A DNA stretch of 64,000 nucleotides from an uncultured Sphaerochaeta sp. GTDB taxonomy: Bacteria > Spirochaetota > Spirochaetia > Sphaerochaetales > Sphaerochaetaceae. Below the pieces are notes generated by a model. That model was given only the letters and a program-made list of their open reading frames with translations. It searched no databases and was not told the origin of the DNA. Of the stretch, positions 1 to 8,810 are shown piece after piece (within the stretch, counting starts at the first letter, position 1; each line of letters starts with the position of its first letter). A program made the position numbers and the translations under genes. The stretch is taken from the NCBI RefSeq assembly GCF_963677315.1, contig NZ_OY781940.1, forward strand, positions 1 through 64,000, in the 5' to 3' direction.

Positions 1-266
1 CTCCCGTCTTGGATCCTTTCTATGATGGAGAGGCTATCGTCAGTTATTCGCTGGATCCTCTCCAACTCTCTTCCTTGTATCTCCAACAGTTTCAGTTGCT
101 CCCGCTCTGAAAGGGGAACCTGCTGTGAAGTCGACTGGAGAAGCTTTGCCGCAAAATTCGCCATCCTCTCCCCTCTCTTGATCCCAGCCTTCTCCCAAAC
201 TGCATAGGTTTCTTTCTCTTTCTGGATAAACACGAATGATTCACCAAGGAGATGCAGTGAAAGCAC
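1..266 (-). CDS. Unidentified protein fragment running off the left edge
   Basis: On the minus strand one frame is open from a GTG at 266 to the window edge. Its product is rich in Glu, Gln, Leu and Ile, and the second half looks coiled-coil (for example LSEREQLKLLEIQGRELERI). An internal ATG at 164 follows a GGGGAGAGG stretch that is too close to be a good ribosome site, so the start is uncertain. A second minus-strand frame upstream (down from about 427, around MIVESDLERC) also reads like protein and would join this one through a single-base shift near 250, so the gene may be frameshifted. I recognise no family. The gene is incomplete and I cannot assign a function. Confidence 0.3.
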   Translation of the reverse strand, partial: MLSLHLLGESFVFIQKEKETYAVWEKAGIKRGERMANFAAKLLQSTSQQVPLSEREQLKLLEIQGRELERIQRITDDSLSIIERIQDG

Positions 267-602
267 CGCTCAAGGTCTGATTCCACAATCATGAGCGGGG
301 GGTTGTCTTGGGGTATGGTGGAAAAGAACTTCTCCCTACCCTTCAATGTGTCAGCTCTCCCTCTTGCATACGTGAGGGTTTTTGCTCCTCTTGGTCGATG
401 ACACAAAAGCATATAACGGATTCCCAATGATTATCAGCGTCCTGCAAACCCTGTCTCACTTCTGTTCATTCCTCCAGTTTAGCAGTGATCGATGCCAATA
501 CCAGTGTCGGAAAGAAATCACTGGCAATAGTTGCAAGATAACCACCTGTGGTGCTACAGTGAAGTATGGCGACATTGATTACATCCCTGCAGAAGCACTT
601 TC
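267..602. other. Stretch with no gene I can support
   Basis: All frames here are short or interrupted. A 75-codon plus-strand frame (382-609) ends inside the start of the yqeC gene and has a protein-like end (VKYGDIDYIPAEALSW), so it could be the broken 3' end of an upstream gene. It has no ribosome site and no family I recognise. The minus strand has a GGAGGA followed by a start near 466, but that frame stops after 11 codons. Confidence 0.3.
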
Positions 603-1272
603 ATGGTAGTGAGAGCTTGTATCTGTATTACGGGAAGCGGAGGGAAAACCACTGCTTTGATACAGCTCGCTAATGCGTACGCAGCTGAGATGAAGCGGGT
701 TCTTGTCCTCTACCACTACGAAGGTACTTTACCCTGTAGACAGGGACTATCATTGCGACCGATACTTCTGGGATAAGGATGTATTCTCATACCAATGCAA
801 GAAGGGTGAGCGGGTTTTCTATGCAAAACGCGGTCTCATCAAGGCAGAAGCACCGCCTACCGAAGACCTTGAACGTTTAAAAGAACACTATGATGTGCTC
901 TTGCTGGAAGCAGATGGAGCTCGCGGGATGGACCTCAAACTACATAGTGAGAGGGATCCAGTGGTACCGGAATTCACTACCGCAACCTTGGCAATTGCTT
1001 CTTTTTCCGTCTTCGGCAAGCGTCTCAGTGAACACTGTTTCGGCTGTGAATCGTTGACTGATCGTCTCATCGATGAAGAGACCTACTCCTTCTTGCTTAC
1101 TCATCCCGAAGGTATTCAGAAACGAATGAAAGGTACACGTGCTATACTTTTCAACCAGGCAGAGAGAGCCGACCGAAGCAAGATCGAGAACATACGAAGA
1201 TTGTTCCCTGATCTGCCTTTGTTTTTCGGTTCACTTGAAGAAAACGTACTTATAGAAAGGAAAATACCATGA
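603..1272 (+). pseudogene. yqeC: YqeC, selenium-dependent molybdenum hydroxylase accessory protein, frameshifted
   Basis: YqeC proteins are P-loop accessory factors of selenium-dependent molybdenum hydroxylases. The start at 603 opens a frame whose product has a Walker A motif TGSGGKTTALIQLA at residues 10-23, but that frame ends near 770. From about 703 the next frame carries the rest, including SSTTTKV and LLLEADGARGMDLKLH, which are typical YqeC segments. The two halves join without loss if one C of the pair at 707-708 is removed, giving about 222 residues, the usual family length. The break is therefore a one-base insertion, either real or a sequence error. The gene ends in an ATGA overlap with the XdhC-YqeB fusion, so the two are cotranscribed. 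Confidence 0.75.
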
Positions 1273-3071
1273 AACATACAGTATTCGAAGCAGCAGCATA
1301 CTTGAGTGAACACAAAGAGGACTTTGTGTATGCCACCATCATCAGGACTGAAGGGTCCACCAGCAGAAACCAAGGGTCCATGGTCATTGATACAAAAGGA
1401 AGGATTACCGGGACTGTCGGGGGAGGAGAACTCGAAGCGTACGTACTCAGCCAGTCCCTCAACCTGATCAGTAATGATGAGTCATACCGCCATATACACT
1501 TCACCGTCCAGATGGATGATGAGGTGAGTGTAGGTGTTGTCTATCTCTTCCTCCTCCGCTGCACCTCTGATGTAGAACGGAAAGCCTTCATCGATTTCAG
1601 GCGCTGGGAGTCGTATGAACTTGACCATGTATTTGGTCTTCAGTTGCAACCCACAGTGGCTTTGCTTGGACTTTGTGAAGGAGGAGCTACCATTGGGGAT
1701 GTGCATCCAACATTCCTCAGTCACGCACAGGAGGCACTCAACAAGAAAAGTACTACCCTGATAGATACCGGCTCTTGGACCTGTCACCTCAGCCTCCCGG
1801 TGAATTACCACAACCTCCTTTTGATCGGTGGAGGACATGTAAACCAGGCAATCGCGGAACTCGCTCACTTTGTAGGGATACCCACCCAGGTGGTTGAAAC
1901 ACGTGAAGACTTTGCTACGGAAGAGCTCTTTACCTACTCAAAAAAACGTGAGGTTGCCCCTACCCTTGCCGAAGCACTGAACAATATTGAGACCAATGAG
2001 TATACGGCTTGTATCATCGCAAGCCATGCCTTTGGACCAGGAACCACTAAACTACTCCTCGGCAGAAACATTGCCTATCTTGGGGTACTGGGCTCCAGAC
2101 ACAAGGCAAAGAAGCTGCTTGCTTCCCTCACCCTTGACCAGAATGATCTGAAGCGATTGCACTGTCCTATTGGACTGGATATCGGCACTGAAACCCCTCA
2201 GGAGATTGCACTCTCCGTACTGAGTGAGGTAATGAAGGTTTTCAACAACCGGAGTGGGCAGAGCCTCAAGCACAAGGCAAACAAGATGATCGTGGTCCGA
2301 GGTGGAGGCGACCTGGCTACAGGAGTCATTCTGCGGCTCTTCAGAGCAGGATACTATGTAGTGGTACTGGAGACTGAACAGCCTACGGTTATCAGGAGAA
2401 CTGTCAGCATCGCACAGGCAATGTACAGCAATACCGACACCATAGAGGGAGTGATAGCATCCCGCTGCAATGACCTGAAGGATGCCTATGCAAAGATGGA
2501 TGCAGGCATCATACCCGTCCTGGCAGACCCGGAGGGTGAACAGATCAAGAGAATAAAACCCGTCTGTGTGGTGGATGCCATCATGGCCAAGAAGAATATC
2601 GGTACCACCATCACCGATGCTCCACTGGTTATCGCCCTTGGGCCCGGGTTTGTGGCAAAACAGGATTGTGATCTGGTCATCGAGACCATGAGGGGACATA
2701 GTCTTGCAAGAATCCTGAGTGAAGGTTCAGCAATGCCCAATACTGGAATCCCAGGGGTCATCGGAGGGTATGGGAAAGAACGGGTGCTCCACAGCCCTGC
2801 AGAGGGAGTCTTCTCCAGTGACCATCAGATCGGCGATCTGGTTAAGCAAGGTGAGGTAATTGCCAAGGTTGGTGAGGTGGATGTCATTGCAACCATCGAT
2901 GGGAAGCTCAGGGGCTTGCTGAACAATGGACTGAAGGTTCCGGAGCACTTCAAGATTGCTGATATCGACCCACGTGGCGAGTATGCTGACCATACCACGG
3001 TAAGCGAAAAAGCCATGGCAATCGGAGGTGCTGTTCTGGAGGCGGTAGACGGATTCCTCAGCAGAGCATAA
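1269..3071 (+). CDS. XdhC-YqeB fusion, molybdenum hydroxylase maturation protein
   Basis: This 600-residue protein joins two maturation factors. Residues 1-335 are XdhC-like: an N-terminal XdhC/CoxI domain with EGSTSRNQGSMV and GTVGGGELEA, then a Rossmann-type domain beginning LLLIGGGHVNQAIAELA. Residues 340-600 match the YqeB/EF2563 family of selenium-dependent molybdenum hydroxylase proteins, starting VVRGGGDLATGV. XdhC proteins load or sulfurate the molybdenum cofactor of xanthine dehydrogenase-like enzymes, and YqeB's exact step is unclear. The start overlaps the yqeC stop by four bases and has GAAAGGA upstream. An internal ATG at 2286 sits exactly at the domain junction, so a separate YqeB product is conceivable, but I see no strong ribosome site for it. 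The hydroxylase itself is not in this window. Confidence 0.85.
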   Translation: MKHTVFEAAAYLSEHKEDFVYATIIRTEGSTSRNQGSMVIDTKGRITGTVGGGELEAYVLSQSLNLISNDESYRHIHFTVQMDDEVSVGVVYLFLLRCTSDVERKAFIDFRRWESYELDHVFGLQLQPTVALLGLCEGGATIGDVHPTFLSHAQEALNKKSTTLIDTGSWTCHLSLPVNYHNLLLIGGGHVNQAIAELAHFVGIPTQVVETREDFATEELFTYSKKREVAPTLAEALNNIETNEYTACIIASHAFGPGTTKLLLGRNIAYLGVLGSRHKAKKLLASLTLDQNDLKRLHCPIGLDIGTETPQEIALSVLSEVMKVFNNRSGQSLKHKANKMIVVRGGGDLATGVILRLFRAGYYVVVLETEQPTVIRRTVSIAQAMYSNTDTIEGVIASRCNDLKDAYAKMDAGIIPVLADPEGEQIKRIKPVCVVDAIMAKKNIGTTITDAPLVIALGPGFVAKQDCDLVIETMRGHSLARILSEGSAMPNTGIPGVIGGYGKERVLHSPAEGVFSSDHQIGDLVKQGEVIAKVGEVDVIATIDGKLRGLLNNGLKVPEHFKIADIDPRGEYADHTTVSEKAMAIGGAVLEAVDGFLSRA

Positions 3072-3086
3072 GACGGTACAAGAGGG

Positions 3087-3120
3087 ACCACACCCGGCTC
3101 TGAATAGCGTAAGGTGTGGT
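3087..3120 (+). terminator. Hairpin after the XdhC-YqeB gene
   Basis: ACCACACC and GGTGTGGT form an 8-bp stem with an 18-base loop, 16 bases after the stop. There is no good run of T after it, so it may be a weak terminator or only an mRNA-stabilising structure. Confidence 0.3.
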
Positions 3121-3212
3121 AATCTTTCCATTATTCTTTGCTATCTTCAATGGATATTTTGCCTTCAATCCGTTAGTATGGAGTAAATACACTGTCCTTG
3201 CCAGGAGGAACC

Positions 3213-4181
3213 ATGGATAGGAAACACTACTACTCACAACTACTCAGCGCATTGAAACATGATATCGTAGAGCGAAGGACTATCCTGCAGGGTCCCTGCA
3301 CAGGGGATGAGGTGATCCTGCAGAACAAGCAGGTCATCGCCAGCTTAGAGAGAGGAGAGCATGACTGGGATGATTCCAGTCTTCTCAGGGAGCGTCTCTC
3401 CAGCGATGTACATCTGGTCATCTTTGGCGGTGGTCATATTGCCCTCGATCTCTACCATCTTGCGATCGATCTTGCCTTACGGGTCACAATTGTCGATGAT
3501 CGCCCAGAATTCTGCAATCAAGAACGATTTCCCCAGGCTACCTGTCTCTGTGCCCCGTTTGAAGAGGTTCTGGAAAGGCCTCAATCGTGGATCAGGCCGT
3601 ACTTCATCATCACCACCAGAGGGCATGCCTTTGACAGGCTCTGCCTGGAGAAAACACTTCACCTTCCCCACTCCTACATCGGCATGATCGGCAGCAAGAA
3701 GAAGGTTGCAAACACCTTTGATGCACTACGCGATGCAAATTACAGTGAAGCAGAACTTGCTTCTGTGAAAGCCCCCATCGGACTGGATATCGGTGCAGTG
3801 ACTTCCTCGGAGATTGCCCTCTCCATTCTTGCGCAGGTCATCAGTGAATACCGCAAGAAGGAACAAGCGGTCAGGCTGGACGAACAATTGCTTGCCCGCC
3901 AGGCCACCGGGGAGCACCATATTCTCGTCCGCGTAGTGGAAAAGCATGGATCGGCTCCGTGTGAAGTCGGTTTCCAGCTAGCCCTGTTTGCTGACAGGTC
4001 CCTGATGGGGACGGTTGGCGGTGGGGAGATTGAGGCAAGGGCGATCAAAGAGGCACAGAAGATGCTCCTGGATGTGCAAATGCAAGACCATACGGTACGC
4101 TACGATTTGAGTAATGAACGTGCCGGCAGTATTGGGATGATCTGCGGAGGTGTGGCAACCCTGCTGTTTCAGCGCAGGTGA
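3213..4181 (+). CDS. XdhC/CoxI-family protein with reversed domain order
   Basis: This 322-residue protein is related to XdhC/CoxI maturation factors of molybdenum hydroxylases. The Rossmann part comes first (VIFGGGHIALDLYHL from residue 69, then TIVDDRPEF and IGLDIGAVTSSEIA). The short XdhC domain comes last (residues about 235-322: VEKHGSAPCEVG, GTVGGGEIEARA). The usual XdhC order, seen in the gene just upstream, is the opposite. I chose the ATG at 3213 because CCAGGAGG lies 5-12 bases before it. The function is probably cofactor handling for the same hydroxylase system. The gene is 140 bases downstream of the fusion and converges with the FemAB gene, overlapping it by 13 bases. Confidence 0.8.
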   Translation: MDRKHYYSQLLSALKHDIVERRTILQGPCTGDEVILQNKQVIASLERGEHDWDDSSLLRERLSSDVHLVIFGGGHIALDLYHLAIDLALRVTIVDDRPEFCNQERFPQATCLCAPFEEVLERPQSWIRPYFIITTRGHAFDRLCLEKTLHLPHSYIGMIGSKKKVANTFDALRDANYSEAELASVKAPIGLDIGAVTSSEIALSILAQVISEYRKKEQAVRLDEQLLARQATGEHHILVRVVEKHGSAPCEVGFQLALFADRSLMGTVGGGEIEARAIKEAQKMLLDVQMQDHTVRYDLSNERAGSIGMICGGVATLLFQRR

Positions 4182-5242
4182 TACCCTTCACCTACCATCT
4201 CATAGGCAAATAACTGCGAGGCTTGTTCCTCATCATAGGCAAAGTCCCAGCACCCCATCCTATGGAAGGTGGTGCCACCAAACCCTTTCTTGAAGGTATA
4301 GAGGCCTCTCATCGGGTGGTCCATTCCTCCCGTTGGGGAGACCCCGAAGAGGTCGTATTCTGTGCATCCCCATCTCTTTGCCAGCTGAATTGCATGCCAC
4401 TGCAAGGCATAGGTACTCATGGAGTTCCTCATCTTGGAAGAAGAGGCTCCGTAGAGATAGGTTGCCCGGCGCGCTGAACGACTGAGGAACATGGCACTGA
4501 GCGGCTGCCCATCAAAGAAAGCCATCAGAAGTACAATTTCTGCTCCCTCATCTTCAGCGCTGTACAGTGCATCAAAATATGAGCGGTCGTGCAAGGTTAT
4601 CCGGTTTCGTTCACATGTCTCCTCATACAACGAGTAGAAGATATCCAAATGGTCTCTCCCAACCTGGCGGACTTCTACTCCCTTTCGTTGTGCAAGACGA
4701 ATATTGTAACGGGTTTTATGATGCATGCGAGAGAGAATTTGCTCCTCGCTCCCCAGCAGATTCACAAACATGGTATCACTGGGAAGCTGGTTCGAGACTG
4801 CCTTTCTTAATTGCTTGGCATTTGTTCCCCAATTGAGCCGAAGATTCTGCAGGGAGAGGGATACATCATCATCATCCCAGATCGATTGCCAGGGAAGGTC
4901 ATAGCGAAGCAGAAGACAATGGGTAGGAAGTTTTTCTCGTAAATTCATCGAAAGCTCTTCCAGGAAGGGACCCATCCTCTCCTCATCAGGGTTCAATACC
5001 GGTCCATAGGGTACATAACCAATGCTCTGGTACCTACTAACCGGTATCAACTGGACAAGGATGTCATCCAGGATATAGGAGGAGCCTGGTTTCCCATTAA
5101 GTTCAGAAAGCGGTGTTTTTATGTCAAATGCTTTGGTGTGGTATCCTTGGCTCTCTTTCACTTGAGACCAGAAATACGATTGATGTAGCAGAGGGGTATC
5201 ATAGAGACCAGCAGGATCTTTTTCCTGCACCGTGAGATTCAT
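4169..5242 (-). CDS. FemAB-family aminoacyltransferase
   Basis: The 357-residue product resembles the FemA/FemB/MurM group, GNAT-fold enzymes that move amino acids from aminoacyl-tRNA onto the peptidoglycan stem peptide in the cytoplasm. Visible landmarks are YVPYGPVL near the start, MHHKTRYNIRLAQRKGVEVR in the middle, and the C-terminal sequence ATYLYGASSSKMRN, YALQWHAIQLAKRWG, YDLFGVSP and LYTFKKGFGG, which is the usual FemAB core. The ATG at 5242 has AAGAAGGGAG upstream. A longer frame starting 12 codons earlier lacks a ribosome site. The gene is divergent from phoR. The donor amino acid cannot be told from sequence, and acylation of another acceptor is possible. Confidence 0.8.
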   Translation of the reverse strand: MNLTVQEKDPAGLYDTPLLHQSYFWSQVKESQGYHTKAFDIKTPLSELNGKPGSSYILDDILVQLIPVSRYQSIGYVPYGPVLNPDEERMGPFLEELSMNLREKLPTHCLLLRYDLPWQSIWDDDDVSLSLQNLRLNWGTNAKQLRKAVSNQLPSDTMFVNLLGSEEQILSRMHHKTRYNIRLAQRKGVEVRQVGRDHLDIFYSLYEETCERNRITLHDRSYFDALYSAEDEGAEIVLLMAFFDGQPLSAMFLSRSARRATYLYGASSSKMRNSMSTYALQWHAIQLAKRWGCTEYDLFGVSPTGGMDHPMRGLYTFKKGFGGTTFHRMGCWDFAYDEEQASQLFAYEMVGEGYHLR

Positions 5243-5345
5243 TGCAAACTCCCTTCTTAAATATTCAAAGAAAACCATACCACAGAAAGAAAAAAGGGGG
5301 AAGGTAGGTAAAATATGAGGAAAGTATGAATACCGTACGCTTCTC

Positions 5346-5375
5346 TTGTCTTGCTTGAACCAACGTTGGTAGAAT
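5346..5375 (+). promoter_or_regulatory. Promoter of phoR with a palindrome in the spacer
   Basis: TTGTCT at 5346 and TAGAAT at 5370 are 18 bases apart, a good sigma70-type pair. The ten-base perfect palindrome CCAACGTTGG fills 5360-5369 directly before the -10 box and could bind a regulator. The site lies 16 bases before the phoR start. Confidence 0.5.
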
Positions 5376-5390
5376 TAAGTGAGGAAAATT

Positions 5391-7232
5391 ATGCAATACA
5401 AAAGCATTCGTGCACGTTTGGCGTTGACCACCTTTCTGGTTCTCATCTGCTCGCTTCTTGGCAGCATGTGGATTGCAAACCGCTCGTTCGCCACTACCAT
5501 CAGGGAGACCACCTATGCAGAGCTCTCTGCAAAAGCAGACTACCTGGCGACTCTGGTCAAGGACACATCTGAACCTTGGTTGCTGGAACATTTTGACTCA
5601 TATGCAGCTTCCACTGCGACCAGGATCACCATCATCAACAGAGAGGGAGTGGTTCTTTTTGACTCCGACTATGCTGCAGAGGCGTTGAACAATCACCTCT
5701 ATCGCGAGGAAGTACAAGCAGCATTGAAAAATGGGAGTGCTTCCAGTGAAAGGCGGAGTAGCACACAGAACCTCCCCGTCCTCTATTGGGCAGTAGCATT
5801 GGAAGACCATCCCACCATCGCCATACTGAGAGTCTCCAAGACCCTCAGCCAACTCGCGGGGTACCAGACGACATACCAAAGCCTCTTCTTCAGAGGCATT
5901 GGCGTTCTAGTGCTCTTTTTCTTGCTCCTTACCTTCTTTGTCATCACCATGATCACCCGCCCACTTGACCGATTGAAAGGCTTGGCGCGCAAATATGCAA
6001 CAGGAGACCTTCAAGCAAGACTTCACCTCTCCTCCCCACAGGAACTCGCTGAACTCGCCCATACCATGGAAGAGATGGCCCAAGAGATCCAGGAGAAGAT
6101 CTCACAGGTCGAGTTCGGGAAAAATCAAGTGGAAGCAATTCTCAACAGCCTCAGCGAAGGGATTCTTCTCCTTGACCGAAACCTGAACATCAAGGTAGCA
6201 AACAGGGAGGCCCACCTGCTCTTCACTGACCAGAGGGAATCGGTCCTTGACAAGAATCTTTCCCAGCTTATCAGTTCCAACGAAGTTCGTACTCTCTGTA
6301 ATGCCACACTGCGTGATGGAGAGGAGAGGGAACTCACCATCGAGCAGTATGGACACCTTTTTGGGCAGACTGCAAGAATTGCAGGAAAACAACAGGTACG
6401 GGAGCTGAGGATGCTTACCTGTGCTGTCCGATCATCTGAAGGTTTTATCAACTCAGTGGTTCTCTCCATAAATGACATGACAGAGTTGAAACGCCTTGAG
6501 CAAATTCGCAAGGATTTTGTGGCCAATGTAAGCCATGAACTCAAGACCCCCATTACCTCAATTGCTGGATTTGCCGAAGCACTGACAGAGACGCAAAATC
6601 CAGAGGAAATCACCCACTTCACGAAGATCATCAGTAGACAAGCAAACCGAATGAGACAGCTAGTTGAGGATTTGTTGTTGCTCAGTAGCCTGGAGCAAGA
6701 ACAGAATAAGGCTTCCATGAGCTGGACCACCCTGGAGCAAATCGTAGGGGAAACGGAAGAAGCTTGTTCCTATCGCTTTGAGGAACGTGGCAGCAGCCTG
6801 CTCATCGCCTCGGACAATCCAGATAATCTCCTGCTCTATGTCAATGAAAATCTGATTGCCCAGGCTTTGACAAACTTGGTGATCAATGCATTGAACTACT
6901 CTGAAGCAGGATCGAAGGTTCATCTCTCGGCAACAGTTGGTGAGCAGCAGATTATCTTCAGCGTCAAGGACCATGGTATCGGTATACCCAAGGATGTCCA
7001 GGACAGGATTTTCGAGCGCTTCTACCGGGTTGATGCAGCAAGAAGCAGGAGCCAGGGAGGGACCGGTCTAGGTCTGTCCATTGTCAAACATATCGTGAAT
7101 GTCCATGGGGGAAAACTCTCGCTTGAAAGTGAGCTGACAAAAGGAAGCACCTTTACCATCATACTGCCGAGGATGGGTGGAAACCTGAAAGACCTGCAAA
7201 AACGAAGCGAAGAGCTCTACAAAAAACACTAA
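5391..7232 (+). CDS. phoR: PhoR-like sensor histidine kinase
   Basis: This 613-residue inner-membrane sensor kinase has a membrane segment at about 10-28, an extracytoplasmic sensor domain, a second segment at about 165-185, a HAMP linker (ITRPLDRLKGLARKYATGD), a PAS region (GILLLDRNLNIKVANREAHL), a HisKA domain with phospho-acceptor His382 in ANVSHELKTPITSIAGF, and a catalytic domain with N-box LVINALNYS, DHGIGIPKD and GTGLGLSIVKHI. The ATG at 5391 follows GTGAGGAAAATT. A GTG at 5379 is a less likely start. It converges with the phosphate transport operon, which suggests phosphate sensing and the name PhoR. No response regulator gene is adjacent, so its partner must be elsewhere. Confidence 0.85.
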   Translation: MQYKSIRARLALTTFLVLICSLLGSMWIANRSFATTIRETTYAELSAKADYLATLVKDTSEPWLLEHFDSYAASTATRITIINREGVVLFDSDYAAEALNNHLYREEVQAALKNGSASSERRSSTQNLPVLYWAVALEDHPTIAILRVSKTLSQLAGYQTTYQSLFFRGIGVLVLFFLLLTFFVITMITRPLDRLKGLARKYATGDLQARLHLSSPQELAELAHTMEEMAQEIQEKISQVEFGKNQVEAILNSLSEGILLLDRNLNIKVANREAHLLFTDQRESVLDKNLSQLISSNEVRTLCNATLRDGEERELTIEQYGHLFGQTARIAGKQQVRELRMLTCAVRSSEGFINSVVLSINDMTELKRLEQIRKDFVANVSHELKTPITSIAGFAEALTETQNPEEITHFTKIISRQANRMRQLVEDLLLLSSLEQEQNKASMSWTTLEQIVGETEEACSYRFEERGSSLLIASDNPDNLLLYVNENLIAQALTNLVINALNYSEAGSKVHLSATVGEQQIIFSVKDHGIGIPKDVQDRIFERFYRVDAARSRSQGGTGLGLSIVKHIVNVHGGKLSLESELTKGSTFTIILPRMGGNLKDLQKRSEELYKKH

Positions 7233-7236
7233 AGAA

Positions 7237-7260
7237 CATCCCCCCCTTTCGGGGAGGATG
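7237..7260. terminator. Hairpin between phoR and phoU
   Basis: CATCC plus a C run pairs with GGGGAGGATG around a TTTC loop, with one bulged A. It lies in the 54-base gap between the two convergent genes. Beyond it on the minus strand comes TTCTTTAGTGTTTTTT, so it serves phoU best, and may be used in both directions. Confidence 0.55.
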
Positions 7261-7286
7261 CTGCATAATGATTCCTTTAAAGTTTG

Positions 7287-7964
7287 CTACTCAGACTTTT
7301 TTGGTCCGTTGAGCTTCGGCCTCTGCCCTTTGTCCATATAGACAATCCATCGGCAGATGGTAGTCACATGATCCCCATACCGTTCCATCTCCTTCGTCAG
7401 ATAAAAGAGATTGAGAATACGTTCCATCTCAGCCTCTGTCTCGGGTCTGAGAGCAAATAGATCGGCGTTCAAGGCATCCCGCTCTGCATCCATCTTGTCG
7501 TCAAGGGATGCAACCTCGATTGCCTTCTCTGCCTTCACATCAATGAAGGCTTCAACAACCTTGCGGGTCATGGTAGCACCGAGCAGTGCCATTTCGCTGA
7601 TACGTTCTACAAACGGGATGAAGATTGCTTCCTCCTCATTACTTGCCATCTTTGCCATATGCGCAGCATGGTCTCCCATTCGCTCCAAGCTGGATACAAT
7701 CTTGATCCCTGCAATGATATGACGCATATAATGCCCATAAGGAGTCTCACTTACCAGAAGTCGCACAGCATCGTTCTCCACCATCTCCTGCAGCTGGTCG
7801 ATGAACCAGTCGTTGGCTATGACTTTTTTGGCCAACTCCACATCGTGGTTTCGAAACGCATATTGTGCCTGGTAGATTGATTCCTCCACCCTGTTCACCA
7901 TTTGAATGAGCATCTCTTGGAAGAATTGCATCTTCTCATCAAGCTTACTGATAGTTTGGTCCAT
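7287..7964 (-). CDS. phoU: PhoU, phosphate signalling regulator
   Basis: PhoU is a cytoplasmic helical protein that links the Pst phosphate transporter to the PhoR kinase and restrains phosphate uptake. The 225-residue product has two PhoU repeats, each with the metal-binding type sequence E/D-x3-D: LERMGDHAAHMAKM near residues 97-110 and MERYGDHVTTICRW near the C-terminus. The length is normal for the family. The start at 7964 follows CTAGGAGGG. It is the last gene of the pst operon, 15 bases after pstB. Confidence 0.93.
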   Translation of the reverse strand: MDQTISKLDEKMQFFQEMLIQMVNRVEESIYQAQYAFRNHDVELAKKVIANDWFIDQLQEMVENDAVRLLVSETPYGHYMRHIIAGIKIVSSLERMGDHAAHMAKMASNEEEAIFIPFVERISEMALLGATMTRKVVEAFIDVKAEKAIEVASLDDKMDAERDALNADLFALRPETEAEMERILNLFYLTKEMERYGDHVTTICRWIVYMDKGQRPKLNGPKKSE

Positions 7965-7979
7965 GATTCCCTCCTAGGA

Positions 7980-8810
7980 TCAACCGAATTTACCGGAGAT
8001 GTACTCTTCCGTCTTTTTATGTGCCGGGTTGAGGAACAGCTGCTCGGTAGGAGCATACTCCTCCAGATAACCCGTCCGCTTCTCATCAACCATGAAGAAT
8101 GCGGTATGGTCTGAAACACGTGATGCCTGACCCATATTATGCGTGACAATGACAATTGTGTAGTATTTCTTCAGTTCAAGAATCAGCTCCTCGATACGGC
8201 CTGTTGCGATGGGGTCGAGCGCAGAGGCCGGTTCATCCATCAGGATTACCTCCGGCTGTACGGCCAAGGTCCTCGCAATACAAAGACGCTGTTGCTGTCC
8301 TCCACTGAGTCGAAGGGCATTTTGCTTGAGCTTGTCCTTGACCTCATCCCAGAGCGCAGCCTTCTGTAGGCTGGTCTCTACCAGCTCGTCATAATCACCT
8401 TTGAATCCATTGATCTTCGCACCCCAGGTGATATTCTCATAAATTGATTTAGGAAAAGGATTGGGTTTCTGGAACACCATGCCGATGCTTCGCCTGATTA
8501 AAACAGGATCAACATCCTTGGCATAGAGATCGTGACCATGGAACAGTACCTTGCCATCGATTGTTGCCCCCCTGATCATATCATTCATCCTGTTGATGCT
8601 TCTCAGCACAGTACTCTTCCCACATCCTGAAGGTCCAATGAATGCTGTAACCTGTTTCTCATAAATGGGAAGGGAAGCATCCTTTACCGCATGGAAATTG
8701 CCGTAATGGATATTCACATTCTCCAGGGTTATGATCTCCTGTTTTGTATCCGGTTCTGCTTTCCCAAGGAATTCAAAACGCTCTGCTTCTGTTGCTTGCA
8801 TTACTTTCAT
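7980..8810 (-). CDS. pstB: PstB, phosphate ABC transporter ATPase
   Basis: PstB is the ATP-hydrolysing subunit of the high-affinity phosphate importer. The 276-residue product has Walker [10 protein letters not shown], the Q-loop near [14 protein letters not shown], signature [16 protein letters not shown], Walker [14 protein letters not shown] and the switch His in [15 protein letters not shown] chose the ATG at 8810: it overlaps the pstA stop (ATGA) and sits behind AAAGAGGA. The longer open frame upstream is simply the end of pstA in another frame. It lies between pstA and phoU in the operon. Confidence 0.95.
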   Translation of the reverse strand: MKVMQATEAERFEFLGKAEPDTKQEIITLENVNIHYGNFHAVKDASLPIYEKQVTAFIGPSGCGKSTVLRSINRMNDMIRGATIDGKVLFHGHDLYAKDVDPVLIRRSIGMVFQKPNPFPKSIYENITWGAKINGFKGDYDELVETSLQKAALWDEVKDKLKQNALRLSGGQQQRLCIARTLAVQPEVILMDEPASALDPIATGRIEELILELKKYYTIVIVTHNMGQASRVSDHTAFFMVDEKRTGYLEEYAPTEQLFLNPAHKKTEEYISGKFG

